Source: Anabaena sp. WA102 (lineage in GTDB: Bacteria > Cyanobacteriota > Cyanobacteriia > Cyanobacteriales > Nostocaceae). Taken from it: 64,000 nt of DNA. The stretch is from positions 3,848,001-3,912,000 of the forward strand of contig NZ_CP011456.1 of NCBI RefSeq assembly GCF_001277295.1. The letters run 5' to 3'. Below the pieces are notes generated by a model. The model was not told where the DNA came from. It searched no databases and saw only the letters and a list, made by a program, of their open reading frames with translations. Every line of letters begins with the position of its first letter. Within the stretch, counting starts at the first letter, position 1. The position numbers and the translations under genes are program-made. This document shows, one piece after another, positions 8,885 through 18,079 of the stretch.

Positions 8885-10240
8885 ATGGACAATAAAATGA
8901 ACACAAGTAATATAAAATCTTTTTCAGTGTATGGTCTTTTTGGAACAGATGATATACACATTCCTTTTGATGAAAATATAAAGATACTAGTTGGTGAAAA
9001 TGGAATTGGTAAGACTCAAGTTTTAAATCTTTTTTATTATACTTTGACAAGAAATTTTTTTAGACTTGATGAATTCAGTTTTGATGAATTGATTTTAGAA
9101 TTTAATGACAGAAATCCTATTAAAATAGATAAAGCTAGTGTAAATGAATTGACTAAAGGAATTTATGATAATCCAATAGTTAAGGAATTTATTAATGAGG
9201 TTGGTTATTCTCAATTTGAGATGTTAAGAACTAGATTTATACAAGTCAAAGGTAATAGAAGAAAATTAGAAATGGAATTTGAATATAATCCCAAGTTCAG
9301 AAAATATCCTATAACTCATCTATTTCGAGTTTTTGAGCAAGCCGAAATGAATAAGGAAAATTTATCAAACCAATTTTTTAGAACCTGTAAAGAGGAAATT
9401 GAATCCGGTATTAAAGGTAGTGAGATTATGTATTTTCCAACATACAGACGGGTTGAAGAAGATTTATATAATTTAGGTTACAATGATGAGATTTTGAAGC
9501 AAGAAAATACACTTATCCAGTTTGGAATGGATGATGTTAAAAAACGTTTTACTCAAATTGAAAGTAAAATTGATAAACTCTTAAAAGAAGGATTTTCTAA
9601 AATCACTTCGGAAATTCTCAGTCAGTTAGTAAAAGGATTTGCTCACACAGACAATAATTTTTTAAATAGAATTAATGAAAATGATATTGAAATTATTTTA
9701 GCAAGAGTTGGTAAAGAATTATCGGAAACTGATAAAAATGAAATTAGAAATAGTGTTAAAAATCAATCATTTGGAAATCCATCACTAACTTATATTTTAA
9801 AAAAGTTAGTAGAAATATATGATAAACAAAAAGAATTAGATGATTTGGTGAAGAAATTTAAAGACATTTGTAATAAATATTTAATCAATAAAAGAGTATT
9901 TTATGATGAAAGTGCCATCAAAATATTTATCAAATCAGAAAAAACTGATTCTGAAATTGACTTGAGTAAACTTTCTTCTGGAGAAAAGCAAATTATTTCT
10001 ACATTTTCCAAAATATACCTTTCTGAAAGTGACAAAAGATTTATTATACTTTTTGATGAACCAGAATTATCATTATCAATGATATGGCAAAAACAATTAC
10101 TTCCAGATATTATCAATTCAGGAAAATGTGAATTACTTTTAGCAGTAACCCATTCTCCATTTATTTTTGATAATGAACTGGATAAATATGCTATTGGATT
10201 AGATCAATATATTCAACCTTCAGAAACGATTATAGCCTAA
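8885..10240 (+). CDS. ABC-type AAA ATPase, PARIS AriA-like defence ATPase
   Basis: A 451-residue ATPase with Walker A GENGIGKT (residues 37-44), an ABC signature LSSGEKQ (363-369), Walker B FIILFDEPE (386-394) and the H-loop segment LLAVTHSP near the C-terminus. This is the SMC/OLD-like AAA_15/AAA_21 architecture with a long helical insertion (about 60-350). Its stop codon overlaps the start of a DUF4435/TOPRIM-like gene (TAATG), so the two are translationally coupled. ATPase plus DUF4435 is the gene pair of PARIS, in which the ATPase (AriA) holds and, on phage-trigger sensing, releases the nuclease (AriB). The role here is inferred from that pairing. A second in-frame ATG at 8897 is an alternative start. 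Very AT-rich compared with neighbours, which suggests acquisition. Confidence 0.75.
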   Translation: MDNKMNTSNIKSFSVYGLFGTDDIHIPFDENIKILVGENGIGKTQVLNLFYYTLTRNFFRLDEFSFDELILEFNDRNPIKIDKASVNELTKGIYDNPIVKEFINEVGYSQFEMLRTRFIQVKGNRRKLEMEFEYNPKFRKYPITHLFRVFEQAEMNKENLSNQFFRTCKEEIESGIKGSEIMYFPTYRRVEEDLYNLGYNDEILKQENTLIQFGMDDVKKRFTQIESKIDKLLKEGFSKITSEILSQLVKGFAHTDNNFLNRINENDIEIILARVGKELSETDKNEIRNSVKNQSFGNPSLTYILKKLVEIYDKQKELDDLVKKFKDICNKYLINKRVFYDESAIKIFIKSEKTDSEIDLSKLSSGEKQIISTFSKIYLSESDKRFIILFDEPELSLSMIWQKQLLPDIINSGKCELLLAVTHSPFIFDNELDKYAIGLDQYIQPSETIIA

Positions 10241-11193
10241 TGTTATACACAGAAATACTCAGACTGAGTCGAGAAAAACCCCAGGTTGCCTATCAAGAAT
10301 TTATCCTGCATACAACACAAGGTAAAGATGGTTTATTTTGTTTTTTTGAAGGTAAAGATAATGCTTATTATGTGCCAAGAATCAAGCGTTTTATTAAAAA
10401 TTATCACGCTATCCATTGTGGGGGTAGAGAGAAAGTGTTAGAAGTTTACCGACTTATTACTATTCATAGAGAATATGATAAGTACAAAAAAGCATTTTTC
10501 ATTGATAGAGATTTTAATGAACCTTTACCACCTCATAACCCACCAATATTTGAAACATCTTGTTATTCAATTGAAAATTTTTATGTTTCAGTAAATGTTT
10601 TCAAAGAAATTATCAAAAATGAATGTCATTTATCAGAGGTTAGTGATCCAGATTTTCAAGTTTGTATGACTCTTTTTAAAGATAGACAAGAAGAATTTCA
10701 TCAAGCTACAATTTTGCTTAATGCTTGGTATGCTTGTTTGGTAGAAATTAGAAATTCTACAGGGAGAGAAATAGGTGTAAATTTATCTGATAATCTTTCT
10801 AAAGATTTTGAAAATTTTATTGATTTAACTTTAGAGTCAGTTTCGGCAAATTATGATTTGGAAGAAATCAAACAAAAGTTTCCAAATGCTCCAGAAATTC
10901 CAGCAGATATTTTAAATAATAAAATGACTGAATTTACTAATTGTGAACATTATAAGGTTTTCCGAGGAAAATATGAAATATGGTTTGTGTTAGTATTTTT
11001 AAGGTTAATTTTAAGAGATTCTTGTAAAAGTAAATTGTTCATTGCAGAAAAATTAAGTTTCACTTTTAATAATGACTATACCAGTCCACATCCTATACTT
11101 ACCAATGAACAAGCACTTACAGCATTTAATGGCTATGCTGAAACCCCCGAAAGTCTAAATGCTTATCTAATGCAAGTAATAAAACAGGAATAA
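10240..11193 (+). CDS. DUF4435 TOPRIM-like protein, PARIS AriB-like effector
   Basis: A 317-residue protein with the DUF4435 pattern: LFCFFEGKDNAYYVPRI places the TOPRIM-type glutamate at E37, AFFIDRDFN gives the D89-x-D91 metal site, and CYSIENFYVS matches the conserved segment after it. The start overlaps the upstream ATPase stop by one base, so it should be made together with it. In PARIS the DUF4435 subunit is the toxic nuclease set free after anti-restriction proteins are sensed. That activity is knowledge of the family, not something seen here. OLD-like or retron-associated ATPase/TOPRIM pairs are alternatives. Confidence 0.72.
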   Translation: MLYTEILRLSREKPQVAYQEFILHTTQGKDGLFCFFEGKDNAYYVPRIKRFIKNYHAIHCGGREKVLEVYRLITIHREYDKYKKAFFIDRDFNEPLPPHNPPIFETSCYSIENFYVSVNVFKEIIKNECHLSEVSDPDFQVCMTLFKDRQEEFHQATILLNAWYACLVEIRNSTGREIGVNLSDNLSKDFENFIDLTLESVSANYDLEEIKQKFPNAPEIPADILNNKMTEFTNCEHYKVFRGKYEIWFVLVFLRLILRDSCKSKLFIAEKLSFTFNNDYTSPHPILTNEQALTAFNGYAETPESLNAYLMQVIKQE

Positions 11194-11381
11194 ACGTCAG
11201 CTTATCTCTTCTTTTATGTTTTTATTGTATGGTATCATCCGCTAATTCCAGATTCCGCAGCTAGTTGAAGTTATGAAAATGCTGATGTAGTAAGTTTTTG
11301 CACAAAAAACAGACTTTTATTTATACCCTATAATTTAATGCTAAGTTAATAGTTATTATCCCTTTTTTCCCAACTTACTCA

Positions 11382-12104
11382 ATGTCCAGCGTTTATCCCC
11401 GCCGTCAACGGCAGCTTGAAAGTTTAGTCCAAAAGTTAGGTTTGTCACTAAATGCACCTATTAAATGGGAATTGTTAGATTTAGCACTCACTCATCCCAC
11501 TGTTTCTGATACTGCCAATTATGAACAGCTAGAATTTGTTGGCGATGCAGTGGTACGCCTAGTGGCTGCCGTAGTATTATGGGAACATTATGCTGATTGT
11601 TCAGTCGGTGATTTTGCTGCTATTCGTTCGGTCTTGGTGAGCGATCGCATTCTTTCCCAACTAGCAAGAGAATATGGTTTAGAATTATATTTACTAGTAG
11701 CCGGTAGCGCCACCGCTGATCATGTTGGTCAAGAATCACGATTAGCAGACTCCTTTGAAGCCGTTCTAGGGGCGCTGTACCTGAGTACCAACAACCTTAA
11801 CCTGATTCGTCCTTGGTTAGATTCCCATTTCCAACAACTAACCACAGAAATCCGCCTTGACCCTGCTAGACTCAATTATAAAGCAGCCTTACAAGAATGG
11901 ACTCAAGCACAATTTAAGGTTCTTCCAGAATATCGAGTTTTAGAAATCAGTCAACCCCACCACAATCATGAACGCTTCTTTGCTGAAGTTTGGCTATATG
12001 AAAAAATGCTAGGACAAGGTAAAGGGCGTTCTATTAAAGCCGCTGAACAAGCCGCTGCCAAAGTTGCCTATTTAGCAATTAGCACTCCACCAAAGGATGA
12101 GTAA
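11382..12104 (+). CDS. rnc: Ribonuclease III
   Basis: A 240-residue double-strand RNase. The catalytic signature reads NYEQLEFVGDAVVRL, giving metal ligands E51 and D55, and the second acidic pair lies in DSFEAVLGALYL (D123, E126). A C-terminal double-stranded-RNA-binding domain runs from about LNYKAALQEWTQAQF to KAAEQAAAKVAYLAI. It processes rRNA precursors and structured transcripts in the cytoplasm. The N-terminal half is somewhat divergent (VAGSATADHVGQES), as in the cyanobacterial RNase III class. It follows the defence pair after a 188-bp gap holding nothing obvious. Confidence 0.93.
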   Translation: MSSVYPRRQRQLESLVQKLGLSLNAPIKWELLDLALTHPTVSDTANYEQLEFVGDAVVRLVAAVVLWEHYADCSVGDFAAIRSVLVSDRILSQLAREYGLELYLLVAGSATADHVGQESRLADSFEAVLGALYLSTNNLNLIRPWLDSHFQQLTTEIRLDPARLNYKAALQEWTQAQFKVLPEYRVLEISQPHHNHERFFAEVWLYEKMLGQGKGRSIKAAEQAAAKVAYLAISTPPKDE

Positions 12105-12149
12105 TAATATACTTAAGAGGGTAGTAGCTTGCGTTTTTACATTCATATA

Positions 12150-12268
12150 AGTAGGTGAACACAATAAAACCAATCTGTGTAAAGAAAAGTAAAATCGCCC
12201 AAACCCTCTTCACTCTTGCCTCTTGCCTTTTGCCTTGCCATAACGACAATTTTCAACGCCAACCTACT
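12150..12268. mobile_element. AGTAGGT miniature element, copy B (119 bp, TA flanks)
   Basis: Starts AGTAGGTGAACAC and ends CCAACCTACT, with TA at 12148-12149 and 12269-12270. It lies 46 bp after rnc. It is the shortest copy because it has fewer internal 'ttgcctc' units. Orientation is opposite to copy A. Confidence 0.8.
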
Positions 12269-12552
12269 TACACAAAATTCTCCAATTTATACCAAATTTT
12301 AGGATTACTCTTTTTTGGTGATCATAGTCACTGATGTTTCTTGATTAAAAATTTAAGATTAGGTAGTAAAAATTTATATCTGCCTCATGTTTAGCTCTCA
12401 GTGAAGTCCTGTGTTATGTGGTAAAATGTTCTCAGCAGCATTAGACTAACCTGTACAAATTAAAAAATAATTCTAAAACCGTGTTTATACTGTTACCATT
12501 TATAATAAAACGTATAAAAAATATACTTATTCCAGGCTGTAGGTAATGAAAA

Positions 12553-13914
12553 GTGAGAAACAGAATTGATATTAACTCAGACAAAACAGTTCCCCAAGAA
12601 CATTCGGCGAAACTAATTGACCGAAAATTAGACTATGCTCACCATTATCATGACTGTTACCATGAAGAACAGTTAATCTATCAACACTTAGTAAACTTAG
12701 TGCGAAAAGAATCTCCCAACCAAATATTGGACAGATTCCGGGCATTATTTATTGAAAGAGCGAATTATCCTGAACCAGAAATTATCTCAATTTTAGACAA
12801 AATTACCGCATCTAAGAACGCATCTGAAGAATTTCAGTTTTTCCTGAATCGGTGTTGCCATATTCTCATCAACTACTGGCACATGAACCCCCTGATACAT
12901 AGTGCAATTGCTGATTTGATAAGTTTATTTAATGCTATACCTCCTACTTATAAAATTAGCAATTTACGTTGCCGCGAAATCACTCGTTTACGGGAATTAA
13001 TCAAACAGTTTGTCAGCAGCGAACAGTATTTAATTTTACAGAGATTTACTCAAGTAGTAAATGAGACTCATCCTGTAACTAAGAGGCAAGATAATCAGCC
13101 ACTGATGACCTTAATTCGTCGTTATCCTTATCTGTATGAACATTGTTTAATGAACGACAACTCTACTATTGAACAAAAAGAAACTGTTAGACATTTTCAA
13201 TCACAGGTACAAAAAAAATTTGAAATTGATTTATCACAATATGTAACTTATAAAGTGCGGCGAATTCAGATGTTGAAAAACACCTCAACTGCCGAGGCCG
13301 ATAGAATCTTACGCCCTATAGATAATCCTACATTGTTAACTGACAGTGAGTTATACACCACATTAAAACATTTTATTGGTAAAGTTGAACATGGGAATAC
13401 ATATCATGAATCTGCCCAACAGTTCATAAAATATGGCGGACAAGCAAAAAATTTTCGTAATTTTAAAGATGATTTATATGAATATTTGATATCTTCTGTG
13501 GACAAGCAATACGGAAAAAAACAATTCAACCAAAAACTATATAAATATTTACAAGATATTTTACCTCAAGCCAATGAGCAAAAAATTAATGATTTGTTAT
13601 TGGTAAGAACTTGCAGTAATTTATTAAACTTTTTAGTTGTTAATAACCAATCATCACCACAGCACTTTGTTTTCTTAGATTTAATTAGTAATCAAGGAAC
13701 AGTCCCAACAATGGGCTTATTATTAAAAATTGTCCTCATTTGTGGAAAAGTTAAACCATACTTAGAAAGAAAATTTGCAATTTTGTTTAATCACTATGAA
13801 TCTTCCACCACTGATACTGTTGGCTGGTTAGTCGGAACTTTGGAACAATTGAATATTGCTTTTAGTATTAATTTTGGTGGGATTGACTTATCATTCTTTA
13901 AGAGATTTTGTTAA
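12553..13914 (+). CDS. Conserved-looking hypothetical protein (453 aa)
   Basis: Starts at GTG 12553; no in-frame ATG lies upstream. The protein is soluble, mostly helical by composition, with a His-rich N-terminus (DYAHHYHDCYHEEQ, about residues 27-40) and a basic C-terminal half. No Walker, nuclease or HTH motif was recognised and there is no signal peptide. The family could not be named. It stands alone: 448 bp upstream hold a miniature element and otherwise AT-rich DNA, and the downstream gap leads to a palindromic repeat. Confidence 0.7.
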   Translation: MRNRIDINSDKTVPQEHSAKLIDRKLDYAHHYHDCYHEEQLIYQHLVNLVRKESPNQILDRFRALFIERANYPEPEIISILDKITASKNASEEFQFFLNRCCHILINYWHMNPLIHSAIADLISLFNAIPPTYKISNLRCREITRLRELIKQFVSSEQYLILQRFTQVVNETHPVTKRQDNQPLMTLIRRYPYLYEHCLMNDNSTIEQKETVRHFQSQVQKKFEIDLSQYVTYKVRRIQMLKNTSTAEADRILRPIDNPTLLTDSELYTTLKHFIGKVEHGNTYHESAQQFIKYGGQAKNFRNFKDDLYEYLISSVDKQYGKKQFNQKLYKYLQDILPQANEQKINDLLLVRTCSNLLNFLVVNNQSSPQHFVFLDLISNQGTVPTMGLLLKIVLICGKVKPYLERKFAILFNHYESSTTDTVGWLVGTLEQLNIAFSINFGGIDLSFFKRFC

Positions 13915-13974
13915 AAATAAATAGGGCTTGCTGAGGTCTTGATAAATCTCTTGAAAAGTTGAGAGATAGTACAA

Positions 13975-14080
13975 TATAGCGGTTCTCGGTTGAGTGAGAT
14001 ACAAGAACCCCACCCCCAACCCCCTCCCCGCAAGCGAGGAGGGGGCTAGGATGTATCTAATTCAATTGCATACCGCTATA
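13975..14080. repeat. TATAGCGGT palindromic element, copy 1 (106 bp)
   Basis: The left end TATAGCGGTTCTCGGTTGAG and the complement of the right end, TATAGCGGTATGCAATTGAA, form imperfect inverted repeats continuing to GATACA. The core is a strong GC hairpin (CCCCTCCCCGCAAGCGAGGAGGGG-type). A second copy with the same ends but a different hairpin core is at 39453-39559. Confidence 0.65.
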
Positions 14081-14106
14081 GCATGAATTTAAGCTTTTGT
14101 ATACAT

Positions 14107-14134
14107 TAAAAAAGACAGAGATTTTCTCTGTCCT
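14107..14134 (-). terminator. Rho-independent terminator of the downstream rbp gene
   Basis: A 7-bp stem, GACAGAG / CTCTGTC, with a TTTT-containing loop (14114-14132), followed on the minus strand by a run of six Ts. It lies 35 bp after the stop of the 14169-14465 gene. Confidence 0.75.
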
Positions 14135-14168
14135 CAAAATATGATAATTAGAGTTTTAATGGCAAAAC

Positions 14169-14465
14169 TTAGTAACGTTCGCCTCCACCACCACGTCGAC
14201 CACCACCAAAAGAACCTTTATCTTCTTTGGGTTTAGCTTTGTTAACTTTTAAGCTGCGTCCCATCCATTCAGCACCGTCAAGTGCTTCAATTGCGGCTGT
14301 TTCTTCTGCCTCTGTTCCCATTTCTACAAAGGCAAAACCTCTTTTCCGACCAGTCTCCCGATCAGTAGGTAGTTGGACTCTCTTAACAGTTCCATATTCT
14401 GCGAAAACCCCACTCAGGTCATTTTCTGTAACCTCATAGGATAAATTACCAACGTAAATTGACAT
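14169..14465 (-). CDS. Glycine-rich RRM RNA-binding protein (Rbp family)
   Basis: A 98-residue protein: one RNA-recognition motif with RNP2 IYVGNLSYEV (residues 3-12) and RNP1 KRGFAFVEM (about 42-50), then a short glycine/arginine-rich tail (GSFGGGRRGGGGERY). Cyanobacterial Rbp proteins are cold-inducible, cytosolic RNA chaperones that can also steer mRNAs to thylakoids. The start follows a CGGAG Shine-Dalgarno 9 bp upstream. It is a paralogue of the gene at 14606-14908; the two share the first 14 residues and also about 25 bp of 5' leader. It has its own terminator. Confidence 0.92.
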   Translation of the reverse strand: MSIYVGNLSYEVTENDLSGVFAEYGTVKRVQLPTDRETGRKRGFAFVEMGTEAEETAAIEALDGAEWMGRSLKVNKAKPKEDKGSFGGGRRGGGGERY

Positions 14466-14543
14466 TGAATGACTCCGAAAATTAAAAAGTTGACTTGTTC
14501 CTTAACTACAATATCAGCACTCAGATAAAATCCGCTATAGGAC

Positions 14544-14570
14544 TTAAAAAAGACACAATATGTGTCTGTT
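14544..14570 (-). terminator. Rho-independent terminator between the two rbp genes
   Basis: The palindrome GACACAATATGTGTC (14552-14566) is followed on the minus strand by a run of six Ts. It ends the transcript of the 14606-14908 gene, so the two rbp copies are separate units. Confidence 0.72.
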
Positions 14571-14605
14571 TTGATAAAATTATGATTGATTGTGGATGTT
14601 AAAAC

Positions 14606-14908
14606 TTAGTAACGGTTCCGTCCACCACCACCATATCCACCTCGTCCACCACCACCACCACGATCTTCTTTGGGTTTAGCTTTGTTAACCTTCAAGCTGC
14701 GTCCCATCCATTCAGAACCATCAAGTGCATTAATGGCTGCTTCTTCTTCTGCGTCTGAACTCATTTCTACAAAGCCGAAACCCCTGGCGCGTCCGGTTTC
14801 TCGGTCAGTAGGCAGTTGAGCTTTTTTCACAGTTCCATATTCTGAAAATGCCTGCTTGAGGTCATTTTCTGTAACCTCATAGGACAAATTACCAACGTAA
14901 ATTGACAT
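14606..14908 (-). CDS. Glycine-rich RRM RNA-binding protein (Rbp family), second copy
   Basis: A 100-residue RRM protein with RNP2 IYVGNLSYEV and RNP1 ARGFGFVEM, and a tail GGGGGRGGYGGGGRNRY that is more glycine-rich than its neighbour. Same CGGAG ribosome-binding site and start context as the downstream paralogue, so the pair arose by tandem duplication including the leader. Expected role: RNA chaperone, probably induced at low temperature. The 5' region from 14909 to 15128 holds the likely promoter but no box could be fixed. Confidence 0.92.
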   Translation of the reverse strand: MSIYVGNLSYEVTENDLKQAFSEYGTVKKAQLPTDRETGRARGFGFVEMSSDAEEEAAINALDGSEWMGRSLKVNKAKPKEDRGGGGGRGGYGGGGRNRY

Positions 14909-15128
14909 TGAATAGCTCCGAAAATTAAAAAGTGGACTTTTAGACTATCAACATGAGGAATGCCTCAACCATATAATACCCGTAATTAAGGTTTATTTTC
15001 CAATTTGGCATGGAAATTTTTTCTCCAGTAGCACAACCGTTCTCTAAAACTTACCGAAAATTACCAAAGTCTAGACACATCTGGACAGCGATCATCCTAG
15101 TGTTTATTTCCTGCTTCATCGCGGTCTT

Positions 15129-15243
15129 AGGGAACACCAAACAATAAATTACCCAATTTTGTGGGATGGGCATCCTGCCTGTCCTTGATGATTAGCGGGC
15201 AATTCGTCCCGCACCACAAGAAATTTTTGGGTATTTTTTTAAT
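15129..15243. repeat. About 115-bp palindromic repeat, copy 1 (AGGGAACACC...GGGTATTTTTTT)
   Basis: Matches 27817-27930 almost base for base in opposite orientation. Subterminal inverted repeats pair AAATTACCCAA... with TTGGGTATTT. The inside contains the stems GCGGGCAATTCGTCCCGC and GGATGGGCATCC. Non-coding; ORFs crossing it are accidental. Confidence 0.8.
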
Positions 15244-15384
15244 TGGAAGTCCCTTAGAATGACTTCTAAGAGGTTTGTCCGCTTCACAGACAATCTCGGT
15301 AGAACTTACCGTTTCTGACCGTACCACCAAATCACCGACAGCTACATTGACAGCCAAAGCCCAAATCACCAAATTACGACTCAC
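15244..15384 (-). other. Open frame of doubtful coding value after the nuclease gene
   Basis: A minus-strand frame starts at ATG 15384 in a perfect ATGA overlap with the nuclease stop and reads MSRNLVIWALAVNVAVGDLVV... for about 50 residues before it runs into the 115-bp repeat. The start/stop overlap is the only positive sign. It may be the 5' stump of a gene cut by the repeat, or noise. Confidence 0.2.
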
Positions 15385-16250
15385 GAAGATGTAGGAGAAG
15401 GGTGAGATTTTGTAATTGGCATCACATAAGATTTTGGTAGTTTTAAATCAGCGAATTCACAGATAGAACTAAAGGCACAAAAACGGCAATGGTTTCCAGG
15501 ATTTGGGGGAAATATTTGACTAAAGTTGCTATTTTTAGCTTCATATTGTTGTAAATCCTCTTGATGTTGATGGGCAATATTTGCTAACTCAGATTCTAAA
15601 GATTTAAACTCACTATTACTAATAGTAATTAATTCCGATTTTTTACAAACTTCCAAATTATAAAAAGATGCAACTGCGGGTTTACCAGGATAAAGATAAC
15701 GGGCTGCAAGTAAATAAACTAATGCTTGTCTGTGGTCAAAAGCCGATCTACCTGTTTTAAAATCTAAAATATGTAAGGTGCTATCAGACTCAATAAATAT
15801 ACAATCCATAGCGGCATATAACCGAAAGCAGTAATCTTGTTTTTCAATCACAATCGGCTTGGGAAAACCTTCATCACCTGAAGTTAATTCTAGAATCCGC
15901 TTACCTAATAATAAAGGGGCATTTTGATATTTTCTTAAAATTTGTAATACCCGATATTTAACTGTTTCATGGGTTTGACTCAATCTCAATAACCTCGCCA
16001 CTTTTTCCACACCATCAACCTGGGTTAACCAATGAAGATGACGATGAAACTCATACACACCTTTTTGGGCAAGAATGCCAATGCGCTGGGGTGGGGTAGC
16101 TGTTGCCAATAAGGCTTTGACTTGGGGTTCATGCTGTCGCGCTTTGATAAATCCTCTTCTCATTTGGCAATGCCAATGTTCCTGTCCCCGGCTGGGGGCA
16201 AATAAAGACCAAAGGTGGTAACTAACAAAGGGTCTATCGGGGGTTGACAT
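15381..16250 (-). CDS. PD-(D/E)XK nuclease family protein with C-terminal Cys cluster (RecB/Cas4-like)
   Basis: A 289-residue protein whose middle carries the nuclease signature: D149 in YAAMDCIF, then ILDFKTGRS with D163 and K165 (the DxK), then QALVYLLAARY, the motif IV helix. The C-terminal segment has three cysteines (CRFCAFSSIC) that with an upstream Cys could bind a 4Fe-4S cluster, as in RecB/AddB/Cas4 nucleases. Substrate is presumably DNA. It is not beside CRISPR or recombination genes. It starts at ATG 16250, divergent from the phosphohexomutase gene 123 bp away. Confidence 0.8.
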   Translation of the reverse strand: MSTPDRPFVSYHLWSLFAPSRGQEHWHCQMRRGFIKARQHEPQVKALLATATPPQRIGILAQKGVYEFHRHLHWLTQVDGVEKVARLLRLSQTHETVKYRVLQILRKYQNAPLLLGKRILELTSGDEGFPKPIVIEKQDYCFRLYAAMDCIFIESDSTLHILDFKTGRSAFDHRQALVYLLAARYLYPGKPAVASFYNLEVCKKSELITISNSEFKSLESELANIAHQHQEDLQQYEAKNSNFSQIFPPNPGNHCRFCAFSSICEFADLKLPKSYVMPITKSHPSPTSS

Positions 16251-16372
16251 TGCTCATGTAGAGTGAGAGAAATTACCTTGGGGATACTTGCGGCTTAGTG
16301 GCTGTTCCACAGCTTTGCTGGATGTTTCCTAATAGTAAATAGCAATAATAATGCACGGGAGAGAGTGGCAAT

Positions 16373-17800
16373 ATGAGTAACCCTAGCAATTCCGGTAAGA
16401 TAAAGTTTGGTACTGATGGATGGCGCGGAATTATTGCCGATGATTTTACTTTTCCTAATGTACGGAAAGTAACGAGAGCGATCGCTAGTTATCTGGAAAC
16501 TGCCTATAGTAAAGACAAACCTGTTTTAATTGCCTACGATACGCGGTTTTTAGCAGACGAGTTTGCCCGGACATCTGCCGCAGTTTTGGCGGATTTGGGC
16601 TGGAATGTGAAAATTACTGATCGGGATTGTCCCACGCCAGTAATTGCCTACAATGCGCGTCTTCTCAATTCCGCAGGGGCTTTGATGTTTACTGCTAGTC
16701 ATAATCCTGCACCCTATTGTGGGATTAAATATATTCCCGATTATGCAGGTCCTGCAACTCCAGAAATTACTGATACTATTGTCGCCAATATAGAAACGGC
16801 ATCGGACGAGTTACCCGGTAGTAACCCATCTGGTTCAATTTCTACTTTTGATCCGAAGCCCGATTATCTAAATTTTATCTACACCTTGTTAGATGTGGAA
16901 AAAATTAAAAGTGCGAATTTAAAGGTCAAATATGATGCCCTTTATTCTACCTCACGGGGATATTTAGATGAAGTCTTGCAACACTGTGGTTGTCAATTAG
17001 AAAGTTTCCACGATTGGCGGGATGTGCTGTTTGGCGGTGGTATGCCTGAACCCAAAGGGGAACAGTTAGTTGAGTTGGTGGCAGCCGTGAGGGCTGATCA
17101 TGCGGATTTGGGTTTGGCTACCGATGGTGATAGCGATCGCTTTGGTATTGTTGATGAACAAGGTAATGTCCTCACTCCCAACACAGTGCTGTTAGTTCTA
17201 GCACGGCATTTGATTAAAAACAAGGGTAAGAGCGGTGCAATTGTTAGGACTGTGGCAACTACGCATTTATTAGATAATTTTGCTGCTAAGTATGGCTTGC
17301 AAATTTATGAAACTGCGGTAGGTTTTAAATACATTGGCGAGAAAATGCGGGAAACCGCCGTTTTGATCGGTGGAGAAGAATCCGGTGGTTTAAGTATCAT
17401 TGGGCATATTCCCGAAAAAGATGGGGTTTTAGCAGATATGCTAGTAGCTGAGGCGATCGCTTATGAAGGTAAGCCTTTAAGTCAGTTGGTACAAGAAGCT
17501 ATAGCCGAAGCTGATGGACCTTTGTATAACAATCGCTTGGATTTACACCTCACGGAAGATCACAAAGTCGCAGTGATTGATTCCTACACCCAAAATCCGC
17601 CCTCAGAAGTGGCAGGAATTGCGGTGAAAGAGGTGGGCAGGAAAGATGGTATTAAACTGTATTTAGAAGAGGGTAGCTGGGTGTTACTGCGTCCTTCTGG
17701 AACAGAACCTTTGGTGAGAGTGTACATGGAAACCAACTCACCGGAAAAACTTAGTCAGATTGCTAAATTCATGGAAGGTGAAATTGCTAAGTTAGGTTAG
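16373..17800 (+). CDS. Phosphoglucomutase/phosphomannomutase family protein
   Basis: A 475-residue alpha-D-phosphohexomutase. Motifs in order: phosphoserine loop TASHNP (S109), Mg-binding DGDSDRFG, sugar-specificity loop GGEESGGLS and phosphate-binding RPSGTEPLVRVY near the C-terminus. It interconverts hexose 1- and 6-phosphates in the cytoplasm, feeding glycogen or cell-wall precursors. Substrate (glucose, mannose or glucosamine) cannot be settled from sequence. A good Shine-Dalgarno (GGGAGAG) lies before ATG 16373. The branching enzyme at 18417 nearby is on the other strand. Confidence 0.92.
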   Translation: MSNPSNSGKIKFGTDGWRGIIADDFTFPNVRKVTRAIASYLETAYSKDKPVLIAYDTRFLADEFARTSAAVLADLGWNVKITDRDCPTPVIAYNARLLNSAGALMFTASHNPAPYCGIKYIPDYAGPATPEITDTIVANIETASDELPGSNPSGSISTFDPKPDYLNFIYTLLDVEKIKSANLKVKYDALYSTSRGYLDEVLQHCGCQLESFHDWRDVLFGGGMPEPKGEQLVELVAAVRADHADLGLATDGDSDRFGIVDEQGNVLTPNTVLLVLARHLIKNKGKSGAIVRTVATTHLLDNFAAKYGLQIYETAVGFKYIGEKMRETAVLIGGEESGGLSIIGHIPEKDGVLADMLVAEAIAYEGKPLSQLVQEAIAEADGPLYNNRLDLHLTEDHKVAVIDSYTQNPPSEVAGIAVKEVGRKDGIKLYLEEGSWVLLRPSGTEPLVRVYMETNSPEKLSQIAKFMEGEIAKLG

Positions 17801-17817
17801 TTTATAGCAGGGAGCAG

Positions 17818-17933
17818 GATTCACCGAGTCACCGAGTCAGAAAGAAGAAAAAGTGGAAGTGGAAGTGGAAGTGGAAGTTGAGTAACTGTAATTTTTATTC
17901 CCCACTCCCCCACTCCCCCACTCCCCCACTCCC
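17818..17933. repeat. Short tandem repeats (GTGGAA and CCCCACT arrays)
   Basis: Two arrays: (GTGGAA)n at about 17853-17877 and a CCCCCACT-type array at about 17900-17933, preceded by a CACCGAGTCA repeat. This is the short tandem repeat type common in heterocystous cyanobacteria. The long open frame starting at 17936 includes this non-coding DNA only by chance. Confidence 0.75.
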
Positions 17934-18079
17934 CCTTGTTTTATTACAAAATAATTACAGTGAGGAATACCTCACCTATTTTAGGGGCATACACACCAGA
18001 AAATAATTTGCAACTTCTGTTAACAATCTGTTATATTTATTTACATAAGGTTACAAAAAGTAAAAAACGAGGTTCTCGA

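Noticed and set aside
17936..18079. Upstream extension of the small membrane protein frame
   Set aside because: It runs through AT-rich leader sequence without a ribosome-binding site; the ATG at 18080 has CGAGG and begins a clean membrane helix.
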